DNA from: Streptomyces wedmorensis | GTDB lineage: Bacteria; Actinomycetota; Actinomycetes; Streptomycetales; Streptomycetaceae | DNA length: 41,037 bases | Direction: 5' to 3' | Assembly: GCF_000716445.1 (NCBI RefSeq) | Contig: NZ_JNWK01000068.1 | Coordinates: forward strand, 1 to 41,037 | Shown here: piece after piece, positions 8,824 to 17,396 of the stretch | Numbering within the stretch: the first letter of the stretch is position 1 | Layout of the letters: every line of letters begins with the position of its first letter | The notes under the pieces: model-generated | The model's input: only the letters and a program-made list of their open reading frames with translations | What the model was told of the DNA's origin: nothing | The model's database searches: none | Made by a program: the position numbers and the translations under genes

Positions 8824-9765
8824 TCAGTCAACCGCCGCGTTCTTGGTGGCCTTGGGTATGGCGATCGACGCGACGCCGTACTTGTTGTAGATGTGGACGA
8901 GGTCGCCGTCGTCGATGAGGGCCTGGAGCGCCTTGAGGATCGCGTCCGTCAGCTCGGGGAGCTGCTTGCTGACGGCGATGCCGTTCGGCGAGGCGTTGTA
9001 ACCCCCCGGGGCGGCGGGGTCCTCGGCGAGGTCGAAGGCCTTGCCGCCGTCCGCGGTCTTGGCCACCCACCCGGCGGCGGGCTTGGTCAGGACCTGGGCG
9101 ATCACCTTGCCGGACCGCAGGGCGAGCTGGGCGTCGGAGTCCTTGGGGAAGGTCTGGATGTCGATCTTCCCCTTGCCCGCGGTGGAGCAGGCGGCCTGGT
9201 GGGACTTCAGGAGGTCGAGCTGGTTGGTCGCCGTCTGGACGGCGACCTTCTGCCCGCAGAGGTCGTCCAGGGTGGTCACCTTCGACGGGTTGCCCTCGGC
9301 GACCAGGATGCCGGAGCCGGACTGGGAGTAGTCGACGAAGTCGACGACCTTCTGCCGCTCCTTGTTGTCGGTGATGGCCGACAACGCGACGTCGAACTTG
9401 CCGGCCTGGATGGCGGGGACGATGCCGTCGAACTTCTGCGGCGTGAAGGTGAACCTCACCCCGAGCTTCGCTCCCAGGGCCTGGCCCAGGTCGTAGTCCA
9501 GCCCCGTCAGGGTGGGCTCGCCCTCCTTCACGAACATCTCGAACGGCGGGTACGGGACGTCGGTCGCGACGCGGACCTCACCCGCCTTCTTGATCTTCTC
9601 CGGGAGGAGATCGTGGAGCTTCTGGTCCTTGACGATCTCCGCGCCGGCGATGACGACCTTGCCGGGCGGGGCGGCGGCGTCCTCACCGCCGCAGGCGGTC
9701 AGGGACACGAGCACGGCGGCCGCGAGAGCGGCGGCCGCGGCGGGGCGTGCGATACGAGCGTTCAT
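8824..9765 (-). CDS. ABC transporter substrate-binding lipoprotein (polar amino acid type)
   Basis: 313 residues, lipobox LTAC with Cys 25, then the SBP_bac_3 fold ([61 protein letters not shown]). It is the first gene of the operon with permease, ATPase and M20 peptidase. It is paralogous to the protein at 3301-4251; the two differ mainly in the ligand-contact stretch after the VDFVDY block. Transcription starts in the AT-richer gap at 9766-10074. Ligand is inferred to be an amino acid, dipeptide or small amino-acid conjugate. Confidence 0.93.
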   Translation of the reverse strand: MNARIARPAAAAALAAAVLVSLTACGGEDAAAPPGKVVIAGAEIVKDQKLHDLLPEKIKKAGEVRVATDVPYPPFEMFVKEGEPTLTGLDYDLGQALGAKLGVRFTFTPQKFDGIVPAIQAGKFDVALSAITDNKERQKVVDFVDYSQSGSGILVAEGNPSKVTTLDDLCGQKVAVQTATNQLDLLKSHQAACSTAGKGKIDIQTFPKDSDAQLALRSGKVIAQVLTKPAAGWVAKTADGGKAFDLAEDPAAPGGYNASPNGIAVSKQLPELTDAILKALQALIDDGDLVHIYNKYGVASIAIPKATKNAAVD

Positions 9766-10074
9766 CGCGTGGAACCTCTCGGTGGTTTCCTGCCGACGGA
9801 TTCTGGCCGTCAGGCACAGCGGAGAAATTACAGATCAACTCCTTTGCTGGCTAGATGTAAACCTCATTACGTTCACGTAACGCGCCTCCAGCTGGGGCGG
9901 TATGGGCAAAATGACTGTTTTGACGCCGAAATTTTCCCGCGAACAGGCAAACGAAGGTCGAAGTTGCCTTACATCTTCCGCTTCATTTCCATTACTTGTA
10001 TGTTCCGCAACCAACGCCCTTGGACCGTGTGGGGCCACGGCGGACCGGATCGATTCCCCTCGCTTGGAGCGCAG
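9766..10074. promoter_or_regulatory. Divergent promoter region of the ABC operon and the broken S51 gene
   Basis: 309 bases without a gene, AT-richer than the surroundings. It holds a hairpin in the leader of the ABC operon (TGCC GACGG at 9791-9799 pairing with CCGTC A GGCA at 9807-9816), a dyad TTACG-N4-CGTAA at 9867-9880 whose half-sites resemble those of the dyad before the RpiR gene, and CGAAATTTT at 9927-9935, which recurs upstream of the aspartase gene. Regulator binding is inferred. Confidence 0.45.
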
Positions 10075-11421
10075 ATGCCACTCCGCTCACTCAGGTTCAC
10101 TTCGACTGCGGTCGGACTCGCCGCGATCGCGACAGCGCTGGTGGTGCATCAGCCGGCGCACGCGGCGGCCGACAGGATCCGGCTCGGCAACACGGCCGAT
10201 GCCGCCCGTGCGTCGTGGAACGGCCCGGCGTTCACGATGAACGGCGCCGGCGGTATCGTCGCCGACATCGGGAAGCAAGACTCCCGAGTGCGACGCCGTC
10301 ACCGGGCTGGCCGGGGTCAACTCGTGTACGACGTGGACGCTCACGGCGGCGAACGACGGCAACAACAGCCAGGTCAACACCGATGTCCGCAACGCCGAGT
10401 TCGTCTACTTCGCGGGCGGCGACCAGTGCCGCTACGCCGCCTGGAAGGGAACGGCCCTGGAGGCCTCCGTGGAGTCGGTGGTGGCCAAGGGCGGAGGCTC
10501 CGGCGGGGGCAGCGCGGGCCATCACATCAACAGCCCGATCGTCTACGACGCGTGCAACGGCAGCGTCACCAGCGCAGAAGCCCTCGCCAACCCCTACGAC
10601 CGATACATCAGCTTCACCACCGGCATGTTCGAGTGGGCCGACTACGGCGCGGTCGTCAACGACTCGCACTTCGTCACGCGCGACCGCATGGGTCGCACGA
10701 TGTCGTTCCTCGCCCGTGCGGTGAAGGACGGTCTCGCCCCGGGCGGCGCCGCCTGGGGCGTCGGGGTGGAGGAGGGCGGCGGGTCGCTGTTCCTCGACCG
10801 CAACGGCACGGCGACCCAGTACGGCAAGGACGCGTACGTCGTCCTCGCCGACCACCAGCCGGAACAGGCCGTCGACAGGAAGCCGCTGACCTACTCGAAC
10901 TTCAAGATCTGGCGCCTGACGCCCGGCTCGACCTTCGACTTCAAGAACCGCCCCACCTGCGGCTACTACCTCCGCAGCGTCACCAACGGCGTCGTCTACC
11001 CCAACCTCTACAACGGCACCCCGGTGACCGACTGCGGCAGCCAGGGCGGTGGTGCCACCGCTGCCGAGAGCGAGCCGAACGACACCCGCGACACGGCTGA
11101 CGACGCCACCGCGCTGACGTCCCCGGCACCGCGACCGGGAACATGAAGTCGACCGGCGACCGGGACTACTTCACCCTGAACCTCTCCTCGGGCCGGACCG
11201 TCTCCGTGAACTGCGCCGTCCCCTCCGCCTACGACGCCGACCTGTACTGGCTCGACGCCAACGGCAGCACCCTGACCCGCTCCGTCAACGACGGAGCCGG
11301 CACCGACGAGTCCCTCTCCTTCACCAGAACCGGATCCGGCACAGGCACCTACTACCTCGACCTGGAGGCGTACAGCGGCTCCGGAACCGCCGCTTACAAC
11401 TGCACCGTGACCAAGAGCTGA
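10075..11421 (+). pseudogene. Broken cyanophycinase-like (S51) secreted protein with C-terminal PPC domain
   Basis: The reading starts at ATG 10075 with a signal peptide (ending PAHA) and runs ~60 residues. Near 10270-10285 the homology jumps +1 and appears to skip a few tens of residues, resuming at TPECDAVTGLAGVNSC. The S51 core follows intact: FAGGDQCRY and a nucleophile region GGSAGHH, where relatives have GTSAGA. It runs through YSNFKIWRL to a linker with SEPNDTRDTADDA. A second frameshift near 11110-11120 then separates the C-terminal pre-peptidase (PPC) domain, GDRDYFTLNLSSG to the stop at 11421. It is unlike the intact S51 protein in detail, so it is a separate S51 subfamily. Two frame breaks make it inactive unless they are sequencing errors. 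Confidence 0.75.
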
Positions 11422-11436
11422 CCGGTTCCCCCGCAC

Positions 11437-11471
11437 CCCGTGGCCAGACCCGCATGTGGTCCGGCCACGGG
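11437..11471. terminator. Bidirectional terminator between the broken S51 gene and aspartase
   Basis: A 14-bp stem (11437-11450 with 11458-11471, one G-U type mismatch) closes on a 7-base loop and is followed by TTT. It lies between two convergent genes and can serve both. Confidence 0.8.
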
Positions 11472-11522
11472 TTTCCCGAACCGAGGACGCCCTCCGACCG
11501 CTTCGCGCGTGCGGCCGCAGTC

Positions 11523-12911
11523 TCAGACAGGCCGAACGAGCCGCTGCGGGTCGAGCAGCTCGGCTAGCCGCTCTTCGGGGAGCAGCCCGTCGCGGGCCGC
11601 GAGTTCCCGGACGGGCACACCCGTCTCCTGACACCGGCGGGCCAGAGCCGTGGCCTGCTGGTAGCCGATCACCGGGTTGAGAGCGGTGGCAAGTCCGGAA
11701 CTGCCCTCCACGAGAAGCCGCAGGCGCTCCTCGTCCGCCTGGACGCCGGCCACACAGCGTTCGGCGAGGAGAGCGCACGCGGCGCTCAACCGATTGGCCG
11801 AGTTGAGCAGATGATGAACGATCAGGGGTTCGAAGGCATTCAGCTGGAGCTGCCCGGCCTGGGCCGCCGCGCACACCGCGGCGTCCGCCCCCATCACGTC
11901 GAAGCAGACCTGGTTGACCGCCTCGGGCATGACGGGGTTGACCTTGCCCGGCATGATGCTGGACCCGGCCTGCAACTCCGGCAGCCTGATCTCGCCCAGA
12001 CCGGCCCGAGGGCCCGAAGCCAGGAGCCGGAGGTCGTTGCAGATCTTGGAGAGGCGGAGGGCGAACTGCCTCAGGGCACCGGAGAGCCGGATGAAGCCCC
12101 CGACCCCCTGCGTGCTCTCCACCAGGTCATGGGCGGCCCGGACCGGCGCCGCCGAGACGACGGCGAGGTGCCCGATGGCCAGGCGGGCGAACCCGGCGTC
12201 GGCGTTGAGACCGGTACCGATGGCCGTCCCTCCCAGGTTGACGTCCAGGAGACCATCCGCCGCGAGGCCGATGAGCTCGGCATCGTCGCGCACGGTGAGT
12301 GCGAACGCGTCGAACTCCCGGCCCAACGTCATGGGCACGGCGTCCTGCAACTGGGTGCGGCCGAGCTTGACGGTCTTGGCGAACGCCCCGCCTCGCTCGG
12401 CGAAGGCGTTACGCAACAGCGTCATGGCATCCAGCAGTCGTCCCGCAGCCGCATACAGGGCGAGCTTGGCCGCCGTGGGGTAGACGTCGTTGGTGCTCTG
12501 CGACCGGTTCACATCGTCGTTGGGGTGCAGGTGCTCGTATTCGCCGCGCCCGTGTCCCATGAGTTCCAGTGCCCGGTTGGCGATGACCTCGTTGGCGTTC
12601 ATGTTCGCCGAGGTACCCGCACCGCCCTGAAGGACGTCCACGACGAACTGGTCGTGGAGGCGGCCCTCTCGGATCTCCCGGCACGCACGCACGATGGCCC
12701 GCCCCCGCTCCTCGGGAAGCGTCCCGAGGTCCAGGTGCGCCGACGCCGCCGCCGCCTTCACGTCGGCGAGAGCGACGACGAGCTCGGGATGCGACGAGAA
12801 CGGTATCCCTGTGAGCGGGAAGTTCTCCAGTGCCCGGAGGGTGTGGATGCCCCAGTACACCTCGGCATCCACCTCCCGGGCACCGATCAGGTCATGCTCC
12901 TCGCGCTGCAT
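11523..12911 (-). CDS. aspA: Aspartate ammonia-lyase
   Basis: 462 residues, the normal length of the family. The fumarase/aspartase signature GSSIMPGKVNP lies at 316-326 with the catalytic Ser in its SS pair. GGAGTSANMNANEV (96-109) and the QSTNDVYPT segment (138-146) are substrate-binding regions typical of aspartase rather than fumarase. The enzyme converts L-aspartate to fumarate and ammonia. The start was placed at ATG 12911 because AAGGGG precedes it and the family N-terminus (REEHDLIGAREV) begins there; the frame is open 14 codons further. An AT-rich promoter region lies upstream. In this context it would channel aspartate released from peptides into the TCA cycle. A close alternative is another member of the fumarase/aspartase superfamily. 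Confidence 0.9.
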   Translation of the reverse strand: MQREEHDLIGAREVDAEVYWGIHTLRALENFPLTGIPFSSHPELVVALADVKAAAASAHLDLGTLPEERGRAIVRACREIREGRLHDQFVVDVLQGGAGTSANMNANEVIANRALELMGHGRGEYEHLHPNDDVNRSQSTNDVYPTAAKLALYAAAGRLLDAMTLLRNAFAERGGAFAKTVKLGRTQLQDAVPMTLGREFDAFALTVRDDAELIGLAADGLLDVNLGGTAIGTGLNADAGFARLAIGHLAVVSAAPVRAAHDLVESTQGVGGFIRLSGALRQFALRLSKICNDLRLLASGPRAGLGEIRLPELQAGSSIMPGKVNPVMPEAVNQVCFDVMGADAAVCAAAQAGQLQLNAFEPLIVHHLLNSANRLSAACALLAERCVAGVQADEERLRLLVEGSSGLATALNPVIGYQQATALARRCQETGVPVRELAARDGLLPEERLAELLDPQRLVRPV

Positions 12912-12953
12912 ACCGACCCCTTCACCTTGGCGAGCTGCTCTTCCTATCGACAA

Positions 12954-12982
12954 GTATCAGGTATTACAGATATGCACTTCAA
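12954..12982 (-). promoter_or_regulatory. Candidate promoter of the aspartase gene
   Basis: On the minus strand TTGAAG (complement of 12977-12982) and TGATAC (complement of 12954-12959) are exactly 17 bases apart, in a clearly AT-rich patch about 45 bases before the start codon. The first box fits a housekeeping -35; the second is a poor -10, so confidence is limited. CGAAATTTT at 12991-12999 just upstream repeats the sequence at 9927-9935. Confidence 0.35.
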
Positions 12983-13299
12983 TGGTCGTTCGAAATTTTT
13001 ATTACCGATCCGGCGGGGCTCGGGCCGCTCGCGCACCTCCGGCACGAGGAACGGCAAGTCCGCCACGCCGGGCAGCGACAGCCCGGACCGGCCCCCTCGG
13101 GCACTCGACGTCGCACGAGACCTCGCCGAGCGGCTTACGGCAGGTCGGCGTGTTCTGCTGCACCAGGTCCCGTGCAGCCGTTCGGCGCGTGAGCCCGTCA
13201 GCGGACCCGCCAACCCCCGCCCCGGTCACCGGCGAGCAGCGAGCCCCCGGCGGCAGCCCACCGGCCGCCTCCGCCCGTGAGCTTCGGCGCTGCAGGCAC
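12983..13299. other. Gap without a recognisable gene
   Basis: Begins with the AT-rich promoter upstream region of the aspartase gene. The rest is GC-rich and has open frames on both strands with no recognised domain, start site or convincing codon bias. It may be eroded coding DNA. Confidence 0.4.
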
Positions 13300-14061
13300 T
13301 CAGGTCGCCCAGGGCGCAAGCATGTCCTTCATCGCGTCCGCCATGGCGAATTGCAGCAACGGCCCGTAAGTGATCCGGCCGACGCCGAGACGGCGGAAGT
13401 GCTCGAGGTCGTGCTTGACGGGGTGGGCCGTGGTGTTCACCGGAATGGCGACAGCGCCGATCACAGTCGCGAGCAGGGCGTCGTTGTCCTGAATGCTCAC
13501 CGGGTAGACGCTGTCGGCTCCCGCCTGCTCCATGGCCCGCAGCCTCTCGATCGCCTCGTCCAGCACGGCGGAGGCATCGTCGGCGTTCTGGAACACGTCG
13601 GTACGCCCGTTGACCCATACCGGGATTCCGGCGTCGTCGGCCGCCGAGCGGAGACCGGCGATGAAGTCGGCATGCTCCCGCGTGCCGCGCATGCGCCCAC
13701 CCTCCGAGTGAACCGTGTCCTCGAGGTTGAGACCGACGCCACCGGCCTCGACGAGTCCGGCGATCAGATCTGCGGGCTGCTGTCCGTAACCCGCCTCCAG
13801 GTCCACCGACACGGGAACGTCGACCGAGACGGTGATCCTCCGGACAGCGTCGAGCACTTCTCCGAAAGTCTGCCCCTCATGGTCGTCAGCCCCGCGGGAG
13901 TCGGCGAGCGGATGGCTGCCGACGGTCAGCGCCGGAAACCCGGCGGCGACCGCCGTCCGCGCGGACCAGACATCCCAGACGGTGGGTAGCACGAGCGGCT
14001 TGTGGTCAGCGTGCATCTGCTTGAGGCGTTGAGCGCGCTCAACGGTCGTACGGAAGTCCAT
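13300..14061 (-). CDS. PEP mutase / isocitrate lyase superfamily protein
   Basis: 253 residues. Superfamily marks: LVLPTVWDVWSARTAVAAGF at the N-terminus, VDLEAGYG (metal-binding loop), GLNLEDTVHSEGG (the ED pair), and WVNGRTDVF. The Cys-containing KKCGH loop of true isocitrate lyase is absent, so it belongs to the group holding PEP mutase, 2-methylisocitrate lyase-like and oxaloacetate-hydrolase-like enzymes. These make or break C-C or C-P bonds next to a carboxylate. Substrate unknown; the nearby aspartase suggests C4-acid metabolism, which is only context. ATG start with the expected FRTTVERAQRLKQMH opening. No operon partner overlaps it. Confidence 0.85.
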   Translation of the reverse strand: MDFRTTVERAQRLKQMHADHKPLVLPTVWDVWSARTAVAAGFPALTVGSHPLADSRGADDHEGQTFGEVLDAVRRITVSVDVPVSVDLEAGYGQQPADLIAGLVEAGGVGLNLEDTVHSEGGRMRGTREHADFIAGLRSAADDAGIPVWVNGRTDVFQNADDASAVLDEAIERLRAMEQAGADSVYPVSIQDNDALLATVIGAVAIPVNTTAHPVKHDLEHFRRLGVGRITYGPLLQFAMADAMKDMLAPWAT

Positions 14062-14341
14062 ATCCGGACGCTACCCCCGCTTCGACACAAAACAGCACTG
14101 ACAGGGCGCCGCCTCATCCGGGGAATTGCGGCACGCCTCCTCGCGGGAGGTCCGCCCTTCCGTCCACGGCGGGCTGCCCGGTCGCGCGAAGCCGGGCACT
14201 GCCCACCCGCCCGACCCGACACGCCCCAGCCGGCCTTGTCGTGATGGACGCCCCTCTCGACGCTCCACGGACGGCCGGGCCGCCTCCGCGCTTACGAGCT
14301 GGTGCGTGATAACGGCTGAGGCGTCGGTGCCGGCGGGTGGC

Positions 14342-14671
14342 ATGATCCGGCTGTGGCGGTCATGCCTCTACGTCCTCCCCGTGTCCCACACCTGGACCCA
14401 CGTTCCCGGGGTGACGCTCCTGGGCGACGCCGCCCGTCTGATGCCCCCATTGGGAGCGGGCGCGAACCTCGCCATGCCGGAGGGCGCCGAGCTCGCCGAG
14501 TCCATCGCCACCGGCAACGGAGAACCGGACCGAGTCGTCCGCGCCTTCGAGGAACGCATGTGGGCACGCGCCGGCAGGTGGGCGCAGATCACGGCAGCCG
14601 GACTGGAAGGCCTCGTGAGCCCCGACCCCGCCGAAGCCCTCGCCCTCTTCGAGCGAGTCCAGCGATCCTGA
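14342..14671 (+). pseudogene. C-terminal remnant of a FAD-dependent monooxygenase
   Basis: About 109 residues match only the last quarter of class A flavin monooxygenases of the TetX-like type. VLPVSHTWTHVPGVTLLGDAA is followed by RLMPPLGAGANLAMPEGAELA, the conserved GD motif that contacts the flavin and the helix after it. The N-terminal FAD-binding GXGXXG region and substrate domain, about 280 residues, are missing upstream, where the sequence is unrelated. It ends in a normal stop. It is a truncated relic and not a functional enzyme. Confidence 0.75.
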
Positions 14672-14940
14672 CCAGCGACATCGCGGGACTCCCCCGCCGC
14701 TACCCCAGGTATCCCCTCACCCCGCGCTCGGGGGTACATCAGCAGCAAAGCGCAGGCAGGAGCGGGGGGAGGCCAAGAGCCGTATCACCTTCCGCCCGTC
14801 CTGTGGCTCAAGGCGGGGCGACAGCCGAGTCCCATGGCCGGGGTGCATCCAAGTCCGGTCCCCATGGGGAACGGATCTGTGACGTTGCCGACTCTCGGAG
14901 CGAGGTTCGAGCATCCCCGAGCCACAGCGAGGTATGCACC

Positions 14941-15324
14941 ATGCACACGCATCTTCTGGAAGGGCCGGTACTCGCGGCCGGCGTCTGGCAGTCCGGACTG
15001 GCCCAGGTGCTTGGCGGGCTGGTCGTCGTGGCGGTACTGATCGGCGCCTTCGCGTTCGGGATTCGGGTCAAGAACAAGGAACTCCCGCCTCCCGATCCGG
15101 AATCGCAACCCCACCGGCCCGAATCCGATCAGCTGCCCGGTGAGATGACCGAATACCGCAAGCCCTCCGAGGTCCCTGTGACCGATGGGGAGCACCGCCT
15201 CATGCCTTACAACCTCAAGAACACGGGTGAGGCCGACGCTGAACCCCCGAGCGAAGAGAAGCGCAAGTGGCGCGGCATCTCCAGCGGCGGCTTCGGCAGT
15301 GGTGGGACAGGGCACGGCGACTGA
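14941..15324 (+). CDS. DUF6479 family small membrane protein
   Basis: 127 residues. One membrane helix near residues 18-42 (LAQVLGGLVVVAVLIGAFAF) is followed by a proline/acid-rich cytoplasmic tail with conserved-looking EYRKPSEVP and EHRLMPYNLKN blocks and a Gly/Ser-rich C-terminus. This layout matches the DUF6479 family of Streptomyces, whose function is unknown. ATG preceded by GCGAGG. A second, shorter member lies at 24062-24316 and shares the VVAVLI-helix and the REPL/KPSEVP-like block. It stands between two decayed oxidoreductase genes. Confidence 0.75.
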   Translation: MHTHLLEGPVLAAGVWQSGLAQVLGGLVVVAVLIGAFAFGIRVKNKELPPPDPESQPHRPESDQLPGEMTEYRKPSEVPVTDGEHRLMPYNLKNTGEADAEPPSEEKRKWRGISSGGFGSGGTGHGD

Positions 15325-15372
15325 TCGAGCAGTGCGGGTCGGCCCTGCACGCCCAGGAGAGCGTCGCCAACG

Positions 15373-16170
15373 ATGAGTGGCCCCATGGTCGTGTCAGGGA
15401 GAGAACGTTCGGACGTCATCGTCGTCGGGGCCGGTGCGGCCGGCCTGGCGTGTGCGGCGGACCTCGCCGCCTGCGGGGGTTGCTGTCAGGCTCCTGGAGG
15501 CGGACGAGTCACCCGATGGCCGCACGGGCACCGATCAGGTCGCGGGTTTCACGGTCGACCGCGGATTCCAGGTCTCCAACACGTCGTACCCGCAGGTCAA
15601 GAGGCGGCTTGACCTGAGACGACCGCGGCTTCGCCGGTTCAGCCCGACCGTTCTCGTGTCGACCGTGGGTGGGATCCGACGATTCACCGATCCCACGCGG
15701 GACCTCCGCCGCAGTGGTGACCTGCTGACCGGCCGGGCTGCTTCGCCGAGAGACCTGCTCGCTGTGGGAGTGCTGTCGGCCCGAGACATGCTGGAGCCGG
15801 CGGCACTGTTGCGTTCCCGGTCCGACACCACGACGCACATCGCTTTTCGGGGGACGGCCGGGCCCTGGTGTCGACCTCCGTGCTCGGAGAGTTCTCCCCC
15901 GAACGGGACGGGCAACTTCGAGAGGCTCTCGCCGAGGCGTACGGGACGGACACGCGTCGCTGGGAAACCGTCCATCAGGTCACGGCGCCCGACGCACTGC
16001 CGGCCGTGCCGCCGCCGCATCCACTGACCCGGACCACCCGCCTGGGTGCCGGCCGCTACGTGTGCGGCGACCATCGGACGACGGGGTCACCGCAGAGTGC
16101 CCTCGCCTCCGGTACCCGAGCCGCCCGAGAGGTCCTGGCCGATCTCGGTTGCGCTCCGGACAGGAGGTGA
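15373..16170 (+). pseudogene. Broken amine-oxidase/phytoene-desaturase-type FAD oxidoreductase
   Basis: The start reads SDVIVVGAGAAGLACAADLAA, the dinucleotide-binding motif. A run of five Gs at 15475-15479 carries one extra base, so the homology moves to another frame (VAVRLLEADE, then FTVDRGFQVSNTSYPQVKRR, and on to ASPRDLLAVGVLSARDMLEP). At about 15850 it jumps directly to DGRALVSTSVLGEFSPER, which in full-length relatives lies some 200 residues later. It ends in a typical C-terminus, GRYVCGDHRTTGSPQSALASG. One frameshift plus a large internal deletion make this a pseudogene. Full-length relatives often sit near photolyase and carotenoid genes. Confidence 0.8.
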
Positions 16171-16217
16171 GCGCTTCCTCCGGCCGGGCGGAGGAGGCCC
16201 CTCGACCCGCCGTCGGT

Positions 16218-17262
16218 TCACGGCGGGCCGTCGTCGCGCTCGCGTTCTTGGCGCAGCAGCTCCGGTAGGTCGGTGAGCCGATCGAGCCCCCGTACCGCAC
16301 GGGAGATGCGTGCGTTGTGCGCCAGTAGACGGCGGAGGCCGCCGTCGGCGTAGTGGGTCATGCCCACCACATTGGGGAGCATGACCCGGTCGTGGCCGTC
16401 GACGAAGCAGCCATGGAACCAGTCGGTCACCGCAGCTGGACCCCAGCCCCGCTGGAGGGCGTGGCTGCCGAGCACCATGAGGCGGGGGATGTGGTGCGTC
16501 CAACCGGTGTCCCTGACCTGGCGGATGACCGTCGACAGGCAACGTGCCGTCACGGCGTCGGCGTCCAGGTCGGTTCACCAGGAGGGCAGGGGAGCGTGGT
16601 GTCGCAGCGTGTTCGAAGCGCGGTAGTCCTCGCCGAAGTACCAGTAGAGATGCCAGACGTACTCCCGCCATCCAGCGACCTGTCTGACGAAACCCTCGAC
16701 CGAGTTCAGAGGAGCGTCGCCGGCCCGCCAGGCGGCCTCAGCCTGTTCGACGCACTCGGCCGGATCCAGCAAGCCCAGATCGAGCGAGGACGACAGCGGA
16801 CTGTGGCTCATGGTGGGGTCTGCGGCCAGCACGGCGTCCCCGTAGGCACCCGAAGTCCGCCAGCCGGTGTCCGATGAAACGCCGGAGTGCGGCGAGCGCC
16901 TCTCGACGGTCGGCGGGGAAGATGCGAGGCCCGTCGCGGCCGACGAACGACACGTCCCCGCTGCGTTCCCAGCGGTCCGGGTCGTGGCGGACCTCGGCGT
17001 CGATGTCGTCCTCACGCGCCCGGTACGGAGCGAGGGCTTTGAGCGTCGATGCTCCGCGTGGCGGAGGCTCTCGGTTGTCGTGGTCGAGGTTCCACGTGCC
17101 ACCCGCGGGCCGGTCACCGTCCATCAGGACGGCATGGTCCTTGCGCACGTGCCGGTAGAAGGCCTCCAGCCACAGTCCTCGGCCTTCTCGTGACCGTGCC
17201 CAGGGGACGAACTGATCGCGTCCGACGAGGAAACCGCGCGGGGGCGGGATCGTGCTGATCGG
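16218..17262 (-). pseudogene. Broken cryptochrome/photolyase-family gene
   Basis: From high to low coordinates the minus strand encodes the catalytic half of a PhrB-type (iron-sulfur) photolyase-related protein: RGFLVGRDQFVPWA, LDHDNREPPP, REDDIDAEVR, SFVGRDGPR. An extra base near 16848 shifts the frame before AVLAADPTMSHSPLSS, and NSVEGFVRQVAGWREYVW follows. A TGA at 16575-16577 interrupts the line, which continues in the same frame with RDTGWTHHIPRLMVLGSHAL to VMLPNVVGMTHYADGG. Relatives continue there with ~60 residues including iron-sulfur Cys; here the text jumps to the final helix (VRGLDRLTDLPELL). The N-terminal ~170 residues are also gone. At least four lesions rule out function. Confidence 0.82.
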
Positions 17263-17396
17263 ACATGATGCGATGACTCCGGTGAACCGGGCGTCAGGCT
17301 TTGAGCGATCTTCTCTGCGCGCCGCGCTTCCGGATGCAGCGCCACGAGACCCGCTCGGGTGCTTCTTGCGCCTGCGTCGGCACGGCCCTCTTCGCC

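Noticed and set aside
7946..8890. Plus-strand frame (314 codons) over the permease
   Set aside because: Composition (Gly, Asp, His, Val-rich) is typical of the complement of a membrane-protein gene and no domain is present.
9876..9897. CGTAAC-N16-CGGTAT as a second BldN-type promoter
   Set aside because: The second box lacks the CGT core, and the distance to the nearest downstream start (10075) is long.
8893..11100. Very long open frame (735 codons) on the plus strand across 8893-11100
   Set aside because: Its first part is the antisense shadow of the binding-lipoprotein gene. Only the part from 10075 contains a real signal peptide and S51 start, and even that frame is abandoned at about 10280.
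11811..13280. Plus-strand frame (489 codons) over the aspartase gene
   Set aside because: It is antisense to a complete aspartase with its signature motif. The tail beyond 12950 has no recognisable domain.
15185..15612. Short ORFs around the start of the amine-oxidase remnant
   Set aside because: They are alternate frames of the DUF6479 gene and of the broken oxidoreductase, with no ribosome site of their own.
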